Positions 12,998-27,448 of a stretch of 64,000 nucleotides of DNA are shown here, piece after piece. Each line of letters begins with the position of its first letter. Position 1 is the stretch's first letter. A model generated the notes under the pieces. That model worked only from the letters and a program-made list of their open reading frames with translations, made no database searches and was not told the origin of the DNA. The stretch spans positions 49,410,745 to 49,474,744 of the forward strand of contig CM075102.1 in the NCBI GenBank assembly GCA_037576195.1, read 5' to 3'. Made by a program: the position numbers and the translations under genes. This DNA is from Phytoseiulus persimilis (lineage: Eukaryota; Arthropoda; Arachnida; Mesostigmata; Phytoseiidae).

Positions 12998-15900
12998 GAC
13001 TTGCCGTTCCCGTAAGTAGCGGTTCAAGCACCTGCTGGAAGCCGGGTAATTAACAGACGATGGAACCGTTTTCGCCGGTCAACCGCTTCTTGATCCTGGC
13101 GCAGTTGAGAACGAGCCATTCGAATATTGCGAGAAATTCCGAGATCGGACAATCGCCCGGTCCGCACTTCACCTAGTTCACCACTCACTCGTGGGAGGAT
13201 TCAAGGAGAGACGAAATTCGAGATAGTTATGGGGGAATGCATGACAGTATGGATTTTTCATTCCGAAGTTCGAGGAATGACGGAGGTTTCCGAGACTCTG
13301 TTCTACGACGAGCTCCCTGAGATCGACCCTCCAACGGCGGCATAGTAGATGCATTCGGAGCACCAGAAGACTGGAATTAAGACTTGTATCCGGCTTCGAA
13401 GCTCATGAGCGTGGCTCCGCGTACGCAGTCGATCTGGGTCGAGTTTGAGCCGTCACGCACGTTTCAGTTTTCGGAGGCTCCTGTAACGGCTCATTGGGGC
13501 CATGGATACCGTGATGTCAGAAAACATCATGTTCTGTGATTTCAGTCCATTTCTGGAGTTGGTTACGCAAATCCAGATAATAACGAGCCCGGGAGAATGA
13601 CGCACTGCAGGTGCTCAAGGAAGCCGGCGAATCGAGGAACGAACGGGGAAATTCCGAACCGATGGTCAGAAGACGAGGGAGAAATATTTCTGCGAGGCTT
13701 CTCCCGCTAAAATGGGCCATGTTTTCCATCTATTCGTCTGACGTCCACCGGCTCGCTCGCCTGGTCGTTCGTCCCGGACGAGTGTGTCATCGTGCTGTGC
13801 CAATGAGCAGAATGTTTTCGCTTCTGGGGTCACTATTCAAGCGGCAACCGAGATGCGAGACGTTTTGAGACACATCAGATGCATGCAAGAAAGCATCATC
13901 AAGGCCAAGGGGACGTAACGGGATGAATTCATCGGAAAATCAGGAGCCGTATCGTAACTTTTCATCTTTCGGGGACGACGGGTCTAGTAATGAACCTAAC
14001 CGTACACTGCCGAGCTCATCGGGACCGTTGTTCGCACCAAATCGGAGCCAATAACGTTTGGACAGCTCCGTCAATCCGGTTACGTAAGAGAGAATTCGCG
14101 AAGCAACAAAATGTGAAGCTTAGTTCAAGTTGAAGGCCACGTCAGTCCGACCGACCCACCGTAAGCCAGTCACCGAATCGGTCACTCGTCAACTCTCTGG
14201 ATGATGGGAATAATGATGCGCACATGGAAACAATATTACGTCGGATCGCGTGACCAGAGTAGGGAGCTAGATCACCTATGACGAGCCATGTTCTCTTTTC
14301 CACTAACCTCACTCTTCCTTCCCTCCTCGTTATGTTCTCCCGGTTTTCTGACACGCAGAAGAAGCAGAACAAAGCTTCACTGGGCCGGTATTTCGAACGA
14401 GAGCCGTATGCTCGTCATTTCCCTGTTTCAGCTCGAAGAATCATCACCTTGGTGCGAATGGAGGCACCGCCTCCGGTGTTAAGTCATCGAATCATCACAG
14501 CCGACATTTCGGAGAAAGTGAAGGTGCCGAATTTCGGAGAAAACTGATGACCCTCAGAAATTTCGAGGAAGTTTCAAGTCTGGCGACTTGGCGAGAAAAA
14601 AAAAATTTCTTCAAGGAACGCAAATAGAAAACGCGTTCCTCAAGCTGACATTCTGTCGCGAATCCAATGCTGCACGCTGTGTTGCAACGTCACTTCTGTC
14701 GCAGTCTGAACGCCGACGCCGACGTTACATAACGTGAATTAATCTGAGAATTTTGGGAAATCGCCGGCGTCGTATCGCCCGATTCGTTCAGCTCGCTTGT
14801 TTCGATCGCTAGCCGCCCGCTTACGCAACCACGTTGACACAAGCTCACATAACACACAGGGCATAGAAACAACGCGTACCCCAGTGTCTACCTGCTTGTC
14901 TACCTTCCCGCATCTCGCAGCCGTATGTAGACAGAGGGCGTTGCTTTTCTCTTCGCTCAGATAACACTGTGCTGTTCCGTTATCGTCTCGGACGGCCAGC
15001 GCTGTTACAGGCGCTATCCATCCTTTGTCGTTCTGCGCGGATAAGGCCAACGGAGTCATCAAAATTAGCGCTGTCGCAGACGCGCTAGCGCCAGAAGATC
15101 CGTTTGGTGACACTCTTCAGAAGTTCAACGCCAGCCGCGCACTCTGGGAACGCTCTTTTCCTCCTTGTTTTTTCTTCTCTCTTCGACGCCTTTGCCAGTC
15201 CCGGTACGGCCACATACGGCCGGCGTCTGTTGCCAGCGAGCGTCTCTTCTTTTTAATTTTCTGGTTTGTGATTCCCCTGAATTCCATCCGCTCACTCCGA
15301 CCGGAGACGCCAAGAAAGAAAAAAAAACGCTGACCGCCCTGAACCCCGGGCACCGTCGAGTTCTGAGATTCCTTCTGTCCATTGTTCCCAGCTAGGCACG
15401 AAACGGCGTTGCTGACGGATTCCCATCAACTGGTTTCTAACTAATGAAGTGGATCGCATACCATGAATATTCCGTTTGATTGATGGTTGAACATTTGTCC
15501 GGGGCCCAGACGCTGTGCGTGCGCGGAACAGGGACCGCACGTTCGCTCCACTTTTTAGGTGGGACAGCCCTTGTCGCGCTGACGGTTTGCTGTACTGGGG
15601 GCCGAGCACGGTAGCCGAGGTAACGCGAGTCGTCGCATTCAATGAAACTCTCCCGTCGCGACCTCAGCAGCACCCAGGCCATCTGCCGCAGTAACGACAG
15701 CATAGCGGCGTTGACAGCGGGTTCGTGGAATTTCACGTGGACGCGGTTCAGCACGAACCAGGACGACAGCAGCGATTGGAAAGGAACCATCCGACGGAAA
15801 GGAGAGCGAAGGATTCCACTCGGTCTCGAGGAGACAAGTTCGCAGACGACTCCTCGGAACGAGAACACCAGATCGATACAGCGGCCAGAATTGTAATACG

Positions 15901-18900
15901 GCGGTGTGGATTTTTTTCTACCACTCTATCCAGCAGCCTTTCCGAGCTAAAAGGAACCAAGCTCCTATCAGACGACCCGGACGATGACCGAAGATAGAGG
16001 AAAACCGCATAGCGGAGAATTTCAGACAGAAGATGTTGACATTCGATAGTTCCAGAAATCGGAACAGATCAGGGTCAGTCAGACTGGCGGCGGCGGCGGA
16101 CGGACGGAGCGATCCACGTCAGAGGCAGCAATAAAATCTCCCGAACGAAACGAATGCCCACAAAGGAAGATTCCACGCGGAAGATGCAATCCAGATGGCC
16201 CTCTATCCCATCATTAGGTCCACCATCGGAAGGGTGAAACCACACTTAACGCTCCAACGTTTGGCTAGCCAGTAGGCGTATCGCAGCGGTTTCATGTTCA
16301 CTCACTCGACTCAATGATTCACTTCCCGCGAAACATGAGCTGTGAATCGGCACGTACTTCGCGATTGAACGTGCAACGTGCGTCCATGGACCCGTACCCA
16401 TGTAGCCATGGGCAAACAGACCTCAGGTGTTCGCGGTGGAATAACGCAAACACGGACAGACCTCCACAGCTCGCCGAGTATACCCGATTCGGACTCGACA
16501 GCGGGCTCGAATAAAACGGTGCAGTTCAGCGAGGGTTGTAGTTCTTCCTGACCACCGTATGGAAAACGCAGCGCTGGCGTTGATCACCGGGACTCGCGAG
16601 GAAAGTTTCACCAGGTCGAATACCGGAACTTCGATCCGGGCTTGTAAGGTTCGAGAAGTTTCCCGAACCAAGGAGGAAAATGGAGCAGATTGTCCAATCG
16701 CTCTACCGATCAGTCGCTTCCGACAAATCTAAAAGAGTAACTGCGAATAATTCGGGCTCCGTCGCACCGGCCGGAGCCATTCTTGCGATTGACTGAATTA
16801 ACGCTCGGAACAGGGGTTCGTGGCAGCTGCGCCGGACAATGAACCCGTCGGGGGACTCTTATCGAATTCCGAGCTTTCAGAATGCGGCCTAAATGAGCAA
16901 CGCGAGACGCCTGTCTGCTTCTGCGTTATCCCGCAGTTTTGGACAGTCAGAATGCAAAACACGACTCGATCTAGCTCCCGATTTGTTTCCTCGTGCGACG
17001 AACGGAGACCGCCTCGTATTCCTCGACGCGACTTCTCGGGTCTCTTGAGCTCGTTTTCCCCGATTTCGGCGAGGAAGACAGGAGCTAGAATGATCCATCT
17101 CCAAAGCAATTGAACTCAACGAGCTTTCAGTCCGCATGAACTGAGACTGTCAAACCAGCGTCTCATACAAATTCCTCAAAATGAATCACTGCATGAACGC
17201 GCGTACTATACGCTCTCGTTAACGCGTGACCGCGTCTACGCCTCAGACTGCGTGACTCTTCGCACATTGGCGAAAAAAGAGGAGAATGACTCCGCAATCG
17301 TTTGGGCGGTCGACTCTCTCCAGCGATTTCCGTCGGGAGATTCACGCGCTCACTTTACACCGTGCTTATCAGTCAAGACGAGTGATGTTAGCCGTTTTGA
17401 CCGGCTCTCGAGAAGATGAGATCATAGCCATAAATTTCAAAAAGGAGGGCTCTGGTCAAGAATGACAGATGGAACCTTAAAGAGGAGGAGGCTGCTGTCC
17501 GCTTCGGAGCGGTTCCAATTCGTTCACACGGCGGACGCTTTTCGACTGCTGATGATTTTTGGATTAGTTTTTTCCTCTCACTCCGGTTCCGCTCGTTCAT
17601 TTGACTCAGCATCGGACGCTTGTAGTCCGGAACTCGCTGTGCTTGGATACTGCGGCTTCGAACACGAAAGGCCACAGACTTGGCATACTAAGACATCGAT
17701 CAGCGATCGTATGTGTCGCTCGAAGTCGGGGACTCGTTTGCGTAACCCGTTCTAGTCAAACAACAAGAAATGATGGTTAGCCCTGTCAAGCGTTCGGAAG
17801 GCTCCACCCTTGTCTAGATGTCTAGCACTAAGCGCCTCGAGGACGTTCAATAGAAGAGCGTCACATCGTTCCAACACAAAATAAATTACACGATCTCGAC
17901 TTCCGGCGGAACATGTCAACTCATCTCGAGGAAGCCTCCAGAGGGAAAACAGGAACTGTGTACCCGTTTCCAAGCTCCATAGAACCGACACAGTCAAAGT
18001 CAACATCATCGTGGTCATTACACCACCAATGTCGATGCAAACGATCATGATGTGTCATTCAGATCATTATCGCTTTCACTCTTCTCGCTGGGTACTCGAC
18101 GCCGGAGAACGATTTCATCAGTCGTAACATAAGCTTCGGAGAAGCTTTGCCACATCAAGAATCGAGAAACTCATGTGTTAAAACAACATGGCCCGACCAT
18201 CCCGATTCGACGGACCACGGAGGTGAAATTTTCTACAGGACCACTGTCGCTAAATGGTCCTGATTCCTGCACGAAGCGGTTGGTGTTTCCTATTTCTGTC
18301 ATCCGTGCAGAAGTTCTCGACGTCATGCTCGTCCCGATGGGACGGATCCACACGGCGGCTAACGCGCCCAAAACTCTCAATATTTGAGGTGGTAATTCCC
18401 AACAGATATCGAAAAGAGATCAAGTGAGATTGAAAATTCGGTTCCAGAAAAAAAACGCATCCAATATGACGTCACATGTAAATCAACGTAACTTCGTCAC
18501 AGGATTGCGGTAATCCCCCCGTGTACATTGCAGAAGATCTGGAGAAGATTCGGAAGGACAGCCGCGGATTCTGCTGAAGAAATCGATGTGCTGGCAGCCT
18601 CTTTGCTCAACTTTTCTTCTCAACAGCTCGAAACGACTCCGATACGGGCGTTGCTCGCGGCGACCATCCAAACCCTCAAGAGGAGAGGAACTCATTTTCC
18701 ACGGCATAATGCAGCGGTAGAAGAACTCGGACGTCACGTACTTCGTTCAACCATACGAGTACTCTGCGGGACTTGATTCAAAGTACTGTTCGACTCCATT
18801 CAGATCAACCAGTGTCCGGATGTCTGAAAGGCAGACCACAAACCTTTCTGATACCAGAGCTTGGCCCCCTAGAGCTCACTCAGCGACTCGCTTTGATGGA

Positions 18901-21900
18901 AGGCGTCGAATAGCCTCGTTTCAGGAAATGAATCCTTCCGCGGCCCGGCTTCCGCCGCACGGGGTTGATATTGTGATGATTCACAGATCAGCGAAAGCTG
19001 TGTGCATGTATTGGTTCTGCCGTCTCCGGCCACAAACGTCGACCGATTATGATGAGGAAAAACTCGACGTCATGTCCACTAACTCCAACCATGTTTTTGA
19101 TCGCTCGGAGCGTGCTTCGGATCGATGGAGATGTTGTCGGGTAGTTCGCGTCACTCGTTCGAAGAGATTCCGTATCGAGTTCCGAGCAAGCCGTTGGGAT
19201 TCCGTGTTTGCATTGTCTCAATCGGAGTGCAAGAAGCGCTCCAAGTATCGAGATCCGAACGTACCGTACTTTATAGACGGGAACGGTTTCGAGCGCTAAA
19301 AACTTCAATTCCCAAATCCCCGCGTGCTACGGCGAGGACACAGATTGGGGCTTCCAGCCAATGCACGAATCGAACATTGACTCTGAACTCCATCCAACAC
19401 TGAAAGAACTGCAGTGAAGTGAGAAGTTGCTCACTGGATGAACTGGAAGAGTTATGCTAAGGAGGCACACAAGTCCGACCGAGAACTCCGATGCTGAGAC
19501 AAAGCCTCGTGGACCGAAACGCCCTGAAGCGTGACGAAGGAATTCGTTGCCTCGCTCACCTGTCTGTGTATCTTCTAGGTCTGGTGTCTATGTAGTCCGA
19601 AGTATTTGCGTGAATGATGCCCAGTATCGGTTACGGGCCATCATTTGTAGATTGGTACGAGTCATGGGTTTGCGAGAGATCCAAACAATTCACGACGGCT
19701 TTCCGGTCCCCAATCCAAAATGGATTCTCCTTCCATGTATACACCGGAGAAATTGTCTCCGTTGAAGAAACCTGCGTTCCAATAACGGAGCTTCTTCGGA
19801 AATCTCAGAAAGTCGATGGAAAACCTCTCCATTATCGTACCTTCCCGTTTCTCCGAATTCCTGTAGGATGAGGTCCGAGAGAAATCTTCGTCAAGCCCTA
19901 GTGATCAGATCCAAGCTTTGGATGGACTCTCTCAAATGGAAAATAGGAGCTCCGAACTCTCCATTTGGAGGAATCTTCCCAAACGATTGGGCTCCAAGTG
20001 GAGGCGGCTCCACCGACGCGCGAGAAACGAACGCTTTGAATGTCGCTATCCAGTCGCAGATAATCGGCTGCTGGGTTCAAGGTTACGATCGGTGCAGTAC
20101 TCGTCGGTTTGGACTGGAACCTGAAGACGAGCTAGCAACGAATTCTCTCCATAGAGCATCGGAACGGTCAATCAGGACCGCGTTTACCACCGTAGCGCCT
20201 GCTCAACCAATCGGTTCAAGTTTGCAACATCCGATATGTTTATAACAGCAGTCAGTGCTCCGCTCGTGGAAGCTTCGGGAATTACTCAGTCAGTGAGCCT
20301 CGCTCGCTTGCACGCACGCTGTTCAAATGGTTTTTGCTCGAGCTATGTTCTATTCGGCAGAGACGAATGAACATGGGCGCTCCGCGGAGGAATGCCTGAC
20401 CTTCACCGCTCGCGAGAAACAGACGAAATTCCGGATAGATTCTGTAGAGGTTTGAACGAAGGATGAGATCTGCGAGAGCCTCCATCCGGAACTTTGTGTT
20501 GGCTGAATTATCTCGTCGGGATCAACGTGAGTCGAACCAAACCGATGGTAGGGTTCGCTCTACCAAGAGCATCGAGTGAATCTGCGCGAGAGCGGAGCGA
20601 GCACCGCCTAACCTACGTTCGGATATTAATTCCACGGCCGACGGAGCTGTTCGAGCTCAAACGGTCGGAAACGAGCTGACGCGCGCCTTCAAGGCCCGTT
20701 CTGCGTTATCCGTGCAGGAAAATGTACGGGCAGACATCGCATGAGCAGAAGAGATCGAGCGAGAGCAAACGCTCGGGAGAACAATCGCAGAATTGCATTG
20801 CGACACGGAGCGCGAATTCGAGAGAAACCACACGCTCGGATAATTTACCTCGGAAACGGGCTCTTTGACTGAGTGAACGGAGGGGGAGGCCGAGTCGTCG
20901 GCTGGACGGATAAACGCTCGAAGCATAACACTCGTTGGGTCCTTTTCTCAAGAGACGCATCGACGACCGTGAACCTGTTGCAATATCAAGTACACCCACA
21001 AGCGCTGCAGCCATCGAGCACGCGCTCCACATCAGCGATGACTTCTTGAATCGATCCTCGAAAACTTCCTCCAAGCGTTCCCGACTCGCTGTTTGCGTCG
21101 AATAGCCCCAAGTTTACATTGTTCGTAAGAGGAGGTCCATGGTTTGATCACCGGGTACTTTGGATGCCTATAGGAACAGTGTCAGAATGAAACTGGACCC
21201 AAAGACGATCACCGGAGTCTCCGAACTGTTTCTGGATTGCGCCTCCTCCCGGGAGCACTACGTGTGCTCGCGCGCGTTTGTTTCCTTCGGACTTCAGAGT
21301 TCGCATGTGGCGCTCCGCGGACGTGGAGCATCCTTCTCCAGACGCAGGACTAACTACAAAAGCATGTGGTCGAGAAAAATGATGACGTCGCTTAGACCTC
21401 GATCGAGCCGATCGATTATTATCATCGTCCCTTCAAACGGTCCCGAAGTCTACACAGGAAAATTTCGGTCGATGGAAACCAGAAACCGACAGTCTTCCGT
21501 ATTCTAGCTGACGTAATATGACCCAGAATTCGAGGCTTTACACTGCAGCGGAAACGGCGACTTCTGCCTGTCGCCGAACTTTGAGCAGTATTCGCATATC
21601 GAGTGACATAAGATCAACGTTGCAGGACTGTTGATCGGGAGCACCTTCCCCCTCAGATCTTATTTCCGCCCGCAGTCATATCGGCTCATTGAAATTCTGA
21701 GGATCGCGCGTCTGTTTTGCAGCGCCCGCCGAGCGCTTTATTACGAGGTGGTGTTTGCCCGTGGTGGCGCTGTGCGGCTTCGTTTCTGGATTTGGTTCCT
21801 TCACAGAAGATGGCTATCTCAAATGAATTCAATCATTTCCTCGTGATTGGTCAGCCATTAACTCAGTCCCCGCTTCGGAATGATGAAATTCTCTTCATCG

Positions 21901-24669
21901 ATCAAATTTAATTTAAATGGCTGAATCTTGATCGAGAGTTCTGTGAAGAGGAAACCCACACGATTGAGCATTTTTCAAGAAGAGTGTCAGCGGAAATCTG
22001 CGATCCATTGTTAATCTATCGGCGTTTTCGACTCCGATCAAGGAATTAAACCAGCAAAATCATGGCATTTCCGGGGAATGGAGGTGGTGAGTTACCGAGA
22101 GCAGTTACGGAACCTCTACAAATGGCGTCATGGACTAGCGTTTCTTTTGAAATTCTTCTCCGACATTCTGCGGCTACACCAAACCCATCCAAATACGCCA
22201 TGGCACCGCTCCAGATGGAACTCGTCCACGAAGTCCGAGGTATTCGAATGACCGAGCAGACAGAGGGCTAATTATTCACACCACAAATGTCTTCCCCCAC
22301 ACCACTCTGAAGAGCTACATGCTCCGGCAACATCAAGGATGGCGATGGCAGATTAGTTGGGAGACAAGACGCACATAAGTTCCTCTTCTGATTATCTTCC
22401 TAGAATTTCTGTTTTTTAAGATCGAAGGATTGATGCCGAATAACTGGTTGACCAACCGGTCGAGGGCACCGTGCACGACTGCCTGCGGAATCCGGAAGCA
22501 ACTTTGTACCTCTTAGCGGTGCGTTAGATAATTTCAGGACCAGTGAGATCTCGAAGGAGACTATTCGAATGCGCACAAAATCACTGTCTGTGGTGAAGAG
22601 GAAAGTACTATTTGAAGTTCCTTGAGCAGATGTTCGGGGCTCGCTCCTGTGTCGGATACTCTCTCCGCGTCGTGGCTCTGAATCCGCGTCGAATCGGGTA
22701 CCTCCTGCGAGCTCCCAATGCGTTCAGCTTTATTGCTACCCCGACTGAATGGTGTCAAAAAAAGATGGCCCGAAATGGTGAATGCGTCAAATGTGGACAG
22801 CTCTGACGATAGAGGAATACTTTGACGATAATAACACGATTCTCCGGAAAACCCTGGTCAAGGTTACGCAATCTTGTCCTCACAGTAATCACATCCCCCA
22901 CGTCGAAGAGCTCGCTTGTGCTCCGTGTGGTGACTCGGCAGCGGTGGGATTCGATGTTTCACCAGCCCGACAAGAATATTTCTTCTGTGGAAATCTTCAG
23001 TCAACATTGGCCAGCAATTTGGTTTCGTTTTTCGCGCCGGAAACTCAGCCCCTGTACAGAGCTTTGTTTTTCTATGGAGTTTTTCCAGATAAGCGCGGCT
23101 TTCCTCAAGAGTTTTTGTGTGATTCCGAAAAAAAAAAAATTGGTCGTCTGTTTACCTCGGAATACTCATCTGGTTCATGGGAAGTACGCCTTTGTGACAT
23201 AACTTCCCTCGGATAAATCCCTCTGCGACGGCTGATGTAGATGCCCTCCAAGTACGATTTCCAACGCAGAGCCTCGTTTTTTCCCCGCAATGAAAAGAAG
23301 CAGGCTCTGGTCCGCGGGACCGACACGGAGCAGATGGGATCGAAGTAAATCCGTCTTCCGTGAGGCTTCAGAAAGCTTTTCGTTCGCAAATCGTCTCTCC
23401 ACAACGACATATGTGACTCGGATGGGGCTCATCGTTCCCATGGACGTCGCGCCGCATGATTTCACCTTCTCTGATCTCGCACATTCATCCTCGAGCATCA
23501 GGAGGGTGACGCCAATTGAGACAGAGTTGTGGGGTGAAATTCCAGGGAGTGATTGATACATCAATCGAACGGGGTGACCCTTCCACGATTCTCTTAGGTC
23601 AGCATGGTTCTCACAATTTTCAAGGATATTTGAGATGGAGTGAGGCACCCAGCTCATGGTAATCGAGTAACACCCCAGTTGCTTCCGATAAGGCAGGCAA
23701 AGGTGTCTCTAGGAGAAAGGATGGCACTGGTTTTCAAAAAATATCTGGTTCGTCGGTTTTCGACGTGCATGAAAACCATGGCATCGCTGGTTTTCGCCAG
23801 ATCAGATTGGCGGATCGAACTCGCTCCTCCGACGTCAGCCTTTGATTCTTCACAGGACTGAAACCGGTCCTCGATCGACACTGGGGCTCAGTTGACTTGC
23901 ACCAAATTCACATTGTTATGCAAGCAAACTCAAGAAATGTTAGGCCTCGCGTTGTGAGTTCCGATTGTCACCTCGACGTGGGATGGGACGTGGGATTTTC
24001 CTGATAAGATTGAATCTTTGTGGAACTTTTTCGTCCATCAAAGTAGAATATGATCCACCCTTCCCAATATTACCTAAGAGTTTTGGGGGGAGGGGGGCAT
24101 GGCCCCCTTGCCGAGTGAGAGTTCCTGGTTGTCTAGAAGGGACCGATGATGCCCCTATCTCATCGCTTTGGAACGATGCGCTCTGCCAGGAGAGAAACTC
24201 AATCGAGCCTTCTAAGGGGGTCGTGCCTCACCGGCGAGAATTATCAGCCAGATGGAGTCGGCTGTGGCGAACTCCCAGTCGCGCTCACGAGGAAGGCAGG
24301 CGATCAAGTTAAACCTGACAATGCGCGAAACGTGGTCGGCTGTACATGAACTCTATAACACAACTCCAATCGGATGGGCTCAGCGACCTTGACCTCTCTT
24401 CTCGTGACTTACCTACAGAGATCCGTAATCCGAGCTCAAAAGATCGGCGGAACGTTGCGCGTCCGTGTAACGATCCCATACCTGACAGTTCGACTCTCTC
24501 GTCTCACGATTGAACTTCTCGATCCGCCGCCTGAATGAACTGATTTGAGAATTTCTCACTTGTACCCGCTGATCACGATGCTGGTCGCGTGTAATCCGTC
24601 TCCTGGGCGAATCCATGTTCGTTGCCCTCCTCCTCGCTTATACTTGGACTCAGTTACCTGGTTCGAGCG

Positions 24670-24684
24670 CGCTCTCTCTCTCTC
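24670..24684. repeat. CT dinucleotide tract
   Basis: A short pure (CT)n run. GAGA-type tracts can sit in arthropod promoters, but no transcription unit can be tied to this one. Confidence 0.7.
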
Positions 24685-25461
24685 CATACGTCTCTGGGAC
24701 TCCCTCATCTCGGTGTGGTTGGCGAGCGAGCGAGCGTGCGTGAGGAGGCCGTGAGCGCATGCGTCAAACGGTTAGCACAGAGTTTGCTCTCTGAGTGTCG
24801 CCTGAGTCCCGGAGCGTTTCGCAGGATCACAAGATTCTGCATGAGGTTTTGTACGGATCCGCCACGATCTCATGGAATGCCTCAGAAAGCAATTATTCCT
24901 TTGATTCGGCGAATTTCGGGTTCCGAGAACAACTGTACTATTGGGTCCGTCCGGAGGTTCGCGCATGAGAGGAATTCGCCGAGGTTGGCCTTCTCAAGGT
25001 GGAACGTCTCGAACCTCGATGAAAGTCTTCTCACACGATTTCCTTCACGCTAAGAACGTTGGAATCTCCATCATCTCCCAACATGCTGCACAGAAACGCC
25101 TCCCGGAGCTGGCGATGGATCGTTTCATTGCTTCCGGATTCTGGTGGGAGCTTGAAATGCGTGGACGAAACTCGGAGCAAGAAATGAACCTCTGCGCCGA
25201 GTCACAGACTCTACACGGAAGCCAGCGGTAATCCAATACGCTAAGCGATGTGTGTCGTAACAAAGAGGGTTCGATGACCGCGTGGCCTGAAAGGGAAGCG
25301 TGATTATGTGCTCGTCACATCGACATGAGCTTTGCACATCATCGACGGCACTTAGATTTGGGGCAACCCTCAGCCTCGACAGGAGACTTCTCTCGACTGT
25401 ATACATACACTCGAAGGCCTCCGTTTCGATTCTTAGTTGGTGACGCTCTCATTCGAGTACG

Positions 25462-27171
25462 ATGCGTCTAGCGAATACTACAACGTTGCGATACTACATT
25501 TTCTTGCAACAATTACCCATCGGAATCATCCAAGGGCTGCTGGCTCTGGTTTTACTGTCGACGAACAAATTCATTGCTGCCCTTGCCGGCACATTGGTAC
25601 GTAAACCGAACTCCTCCCGTATGATATCTAACCACACGCCGTTCAGAGCGAAGTTATTGTAGCTCGATTTTCCGATCTCACTTCACGATCAACAAACTCC
25701 CCTCTTCTTCCGGCTGTCCGCAGAATGCTTTTCTCAGCATCGTCCTCGTAGGGCATTATGGGGCGCATCTCTATCCGTCTGGAGTCAGCGAAAAGGTAAT
25801 TAGTAGCGCTCATGCTGAAAATTCCAGACTCGTTTCAGATCGGGAAATGGGGAAAACCGCCCAATCCGTCGCATGAGTTCCTCAACCGATCATTCTGGGA
25901 TATCTATCAGCCTCTGTAGGCCTCGATACCAAACTACGTGCTCGTCGAGGATTTCCTCCCAACCTGATCCGTAGTGACCGGGTTTCTCCTAAAGATCCGT
26001 GCAGTGTGATTTGGGCTGGGATGCAATGGGATGCCTCTGATGGGAAGCATCAACTCGATCAGTGGGGTTTGGGGTCGATGGGGCTCGGGCGCGAACTAAC
26101 AGTGATTCCTGAATCTCTAATCCACAACTCCCTTCATTCCATGGCGAAGCAAACCCAATCGCTGTGTGTGATAGGCATCGGAATCGCTGTGAACCTTTTG
26201 GCTCTCAGCGCGTTGTTCGAGTGCAATGGAGGCCAGGATCTCAGCCGAATTCTGACTTTCAAGGAAGAAGGCACAACCTCGAACGGTGAGCTCAAGACTG
26301 CCGAACGAAATGTGACCCCCCCCCCCCCCCCCCCCCCCGATCCGAAAAATATTTCAGACTCAGATTAATGAGCAAACGCGAGGGTCTGACTAGAACTCCT
26401 TCCCAGCTCTTGCCATCTCCTTCTACATAACCGTCTACATCACCTTACTCCTGAGCATCGCTTTTGCGACATACTTCATCGTCGATTTGTCGGGCACCCA
26501 ACAGACGGGTGAAGAACCGAATGGTTCAGGGCGCCCCAAGGAAGCTTCCGGCGATCTCTACGTTCCCGACGCGGCCGCAGAGACCAGTGTCCTGAGGGAG
26601 CCATTTCACGTCGAACTCCACGACATTTCTCGGGATAATCTCAGAGTGACGGAATGTAAGAACCAGCGGAGGGCGTCCCAAAACTCAAACGCGTCGCGAG
26701 GGTTTACACCCAACTATTTCGATGCGAAACACGGAGCACCGAGTTCCGGGAGCGAAGAGACATTCTCCGAACGCCGAAGGAGATCGTGAGTATGCCTGAG
26801 GTCGATAGGGGAGGGCTGACGAGTTTCGTGACAACTCTGGTGATTCACGGTTGTTCTGAGTTCAGATTCACGACTCGGGGCAGGCTCGTCGGTGGAATCC
26901 CGTCCGACGTGCGACCACCGACGCCACCGCCGCCTCCACCTATGCCCCCCCTAACTTGGTTAGCGGGAACTGAGCAAAGGACTAACGTACTCATGAACCT
27001 CCGGAAGGAGTAAGAATTCCCATATTTACCCATTTTTCCCCGAAACCCACACCCCAAATTTGAATTCCGGTTCCTCCTATCAGTTGTCTGAATTATTTTC
27101 CACACGTATGTCTTCTTTGCAGCCTTGAGGAGGCGACGAGAACCTTCTCAAGGAAACACCGGGAGCCCTGA
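25462..27171 (+). CDS. Putative multipass membrane protein, tandem copy A
   Basis: Exons I can place: 25462-25596, 25724-25795, 26150-26285, 26407-26785, 26866-27009 and 27123-27171, with junction phases 0, 0, (0), 1, 2, 2. All have GT donors and AG acceptors. The start is the ATG at 25462, matching the start of copy B. Hydrophobic segments occur in exon 1, exon 2, the 136-bp exon (VIGIGIAVNLLALSAL) and the start of the 379-bp exon (YITVYITLLLSIAFATYFIV). A polar tail of about 170 residues follows, with a proline-rich stretch RPPTPPPPPPMPPLTW, which could bind SH3, WW or EVH1 domains (inference). An additional exon is expected between 25796 and 26149 but cannot be delimited. The acceptor before 26150 carries six bases (ATGGCG) absent from copy B. 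The copy could be functional or decaying. I do not recognise the family. Confidence 0.6.
26316..26338 (+). repeat. Poly-C run (23 nt) in an intron of copy A
   Basis: Lies in the 121-bp intron between the 136-bp and 379-bp exons of copy A. The matching 94-bp intron of copy B has no such run, so it arose after the duplication. Confidence 0.9.
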
Positions 27172-27442
27172 GTTTGGTCAGATGGGAGTCTGACCGCCGG
27201 AAAAGCATATTCTGTTGCTCATTATCCTCCCCACAGAAATCGTTGCCGCAAAATACTGTAGGCCGTCCCCTGGAAGACTGTGCGCTGGCGCACTTTCGTT
27301 GAATTTTTGCGCTGTCACTGCGCGTATTTCGCTTTATTTTCCGCCAATAGGACAATTGGAGCTCGCAATGAGATAGAATAGCCGTCGAATAAGGTCGGGA
27401 TCCGCGATACTATCCTTCGTTGGTCGAAAGTCTACATTAACG

Positions 27443-27448
27443 AATAAA
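27443..27448 (+). terminator. Poly(A) signal AATAAA of copy A
   Basis: About 270 bases after the stop of copy A. The aligned site in copy B (near 30224) reads AATGAA. Confidence 0.6.

Larger units (their letters stand above)
1..25264. other. Gene-poor stretch, no supported gene
   Basis: Open frames here reach about 190 codons on both strands, but at near 50% GC that is what chance gives over this length. None shows a recognisable family motif or a chain of phase-compatible exons. The stretch contains scattered simple repeats, one perfect hairpin and poly-purine or poly-pyrimidine runs, listed separately. It could be intergenic DNA or the introns of a gene whose exons lie outside the window. 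I inspected both strands and can offer only weak candidates, such as the acidic minus-strand frame at 2518-2778, which I did not call. Confidence 0.5.
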
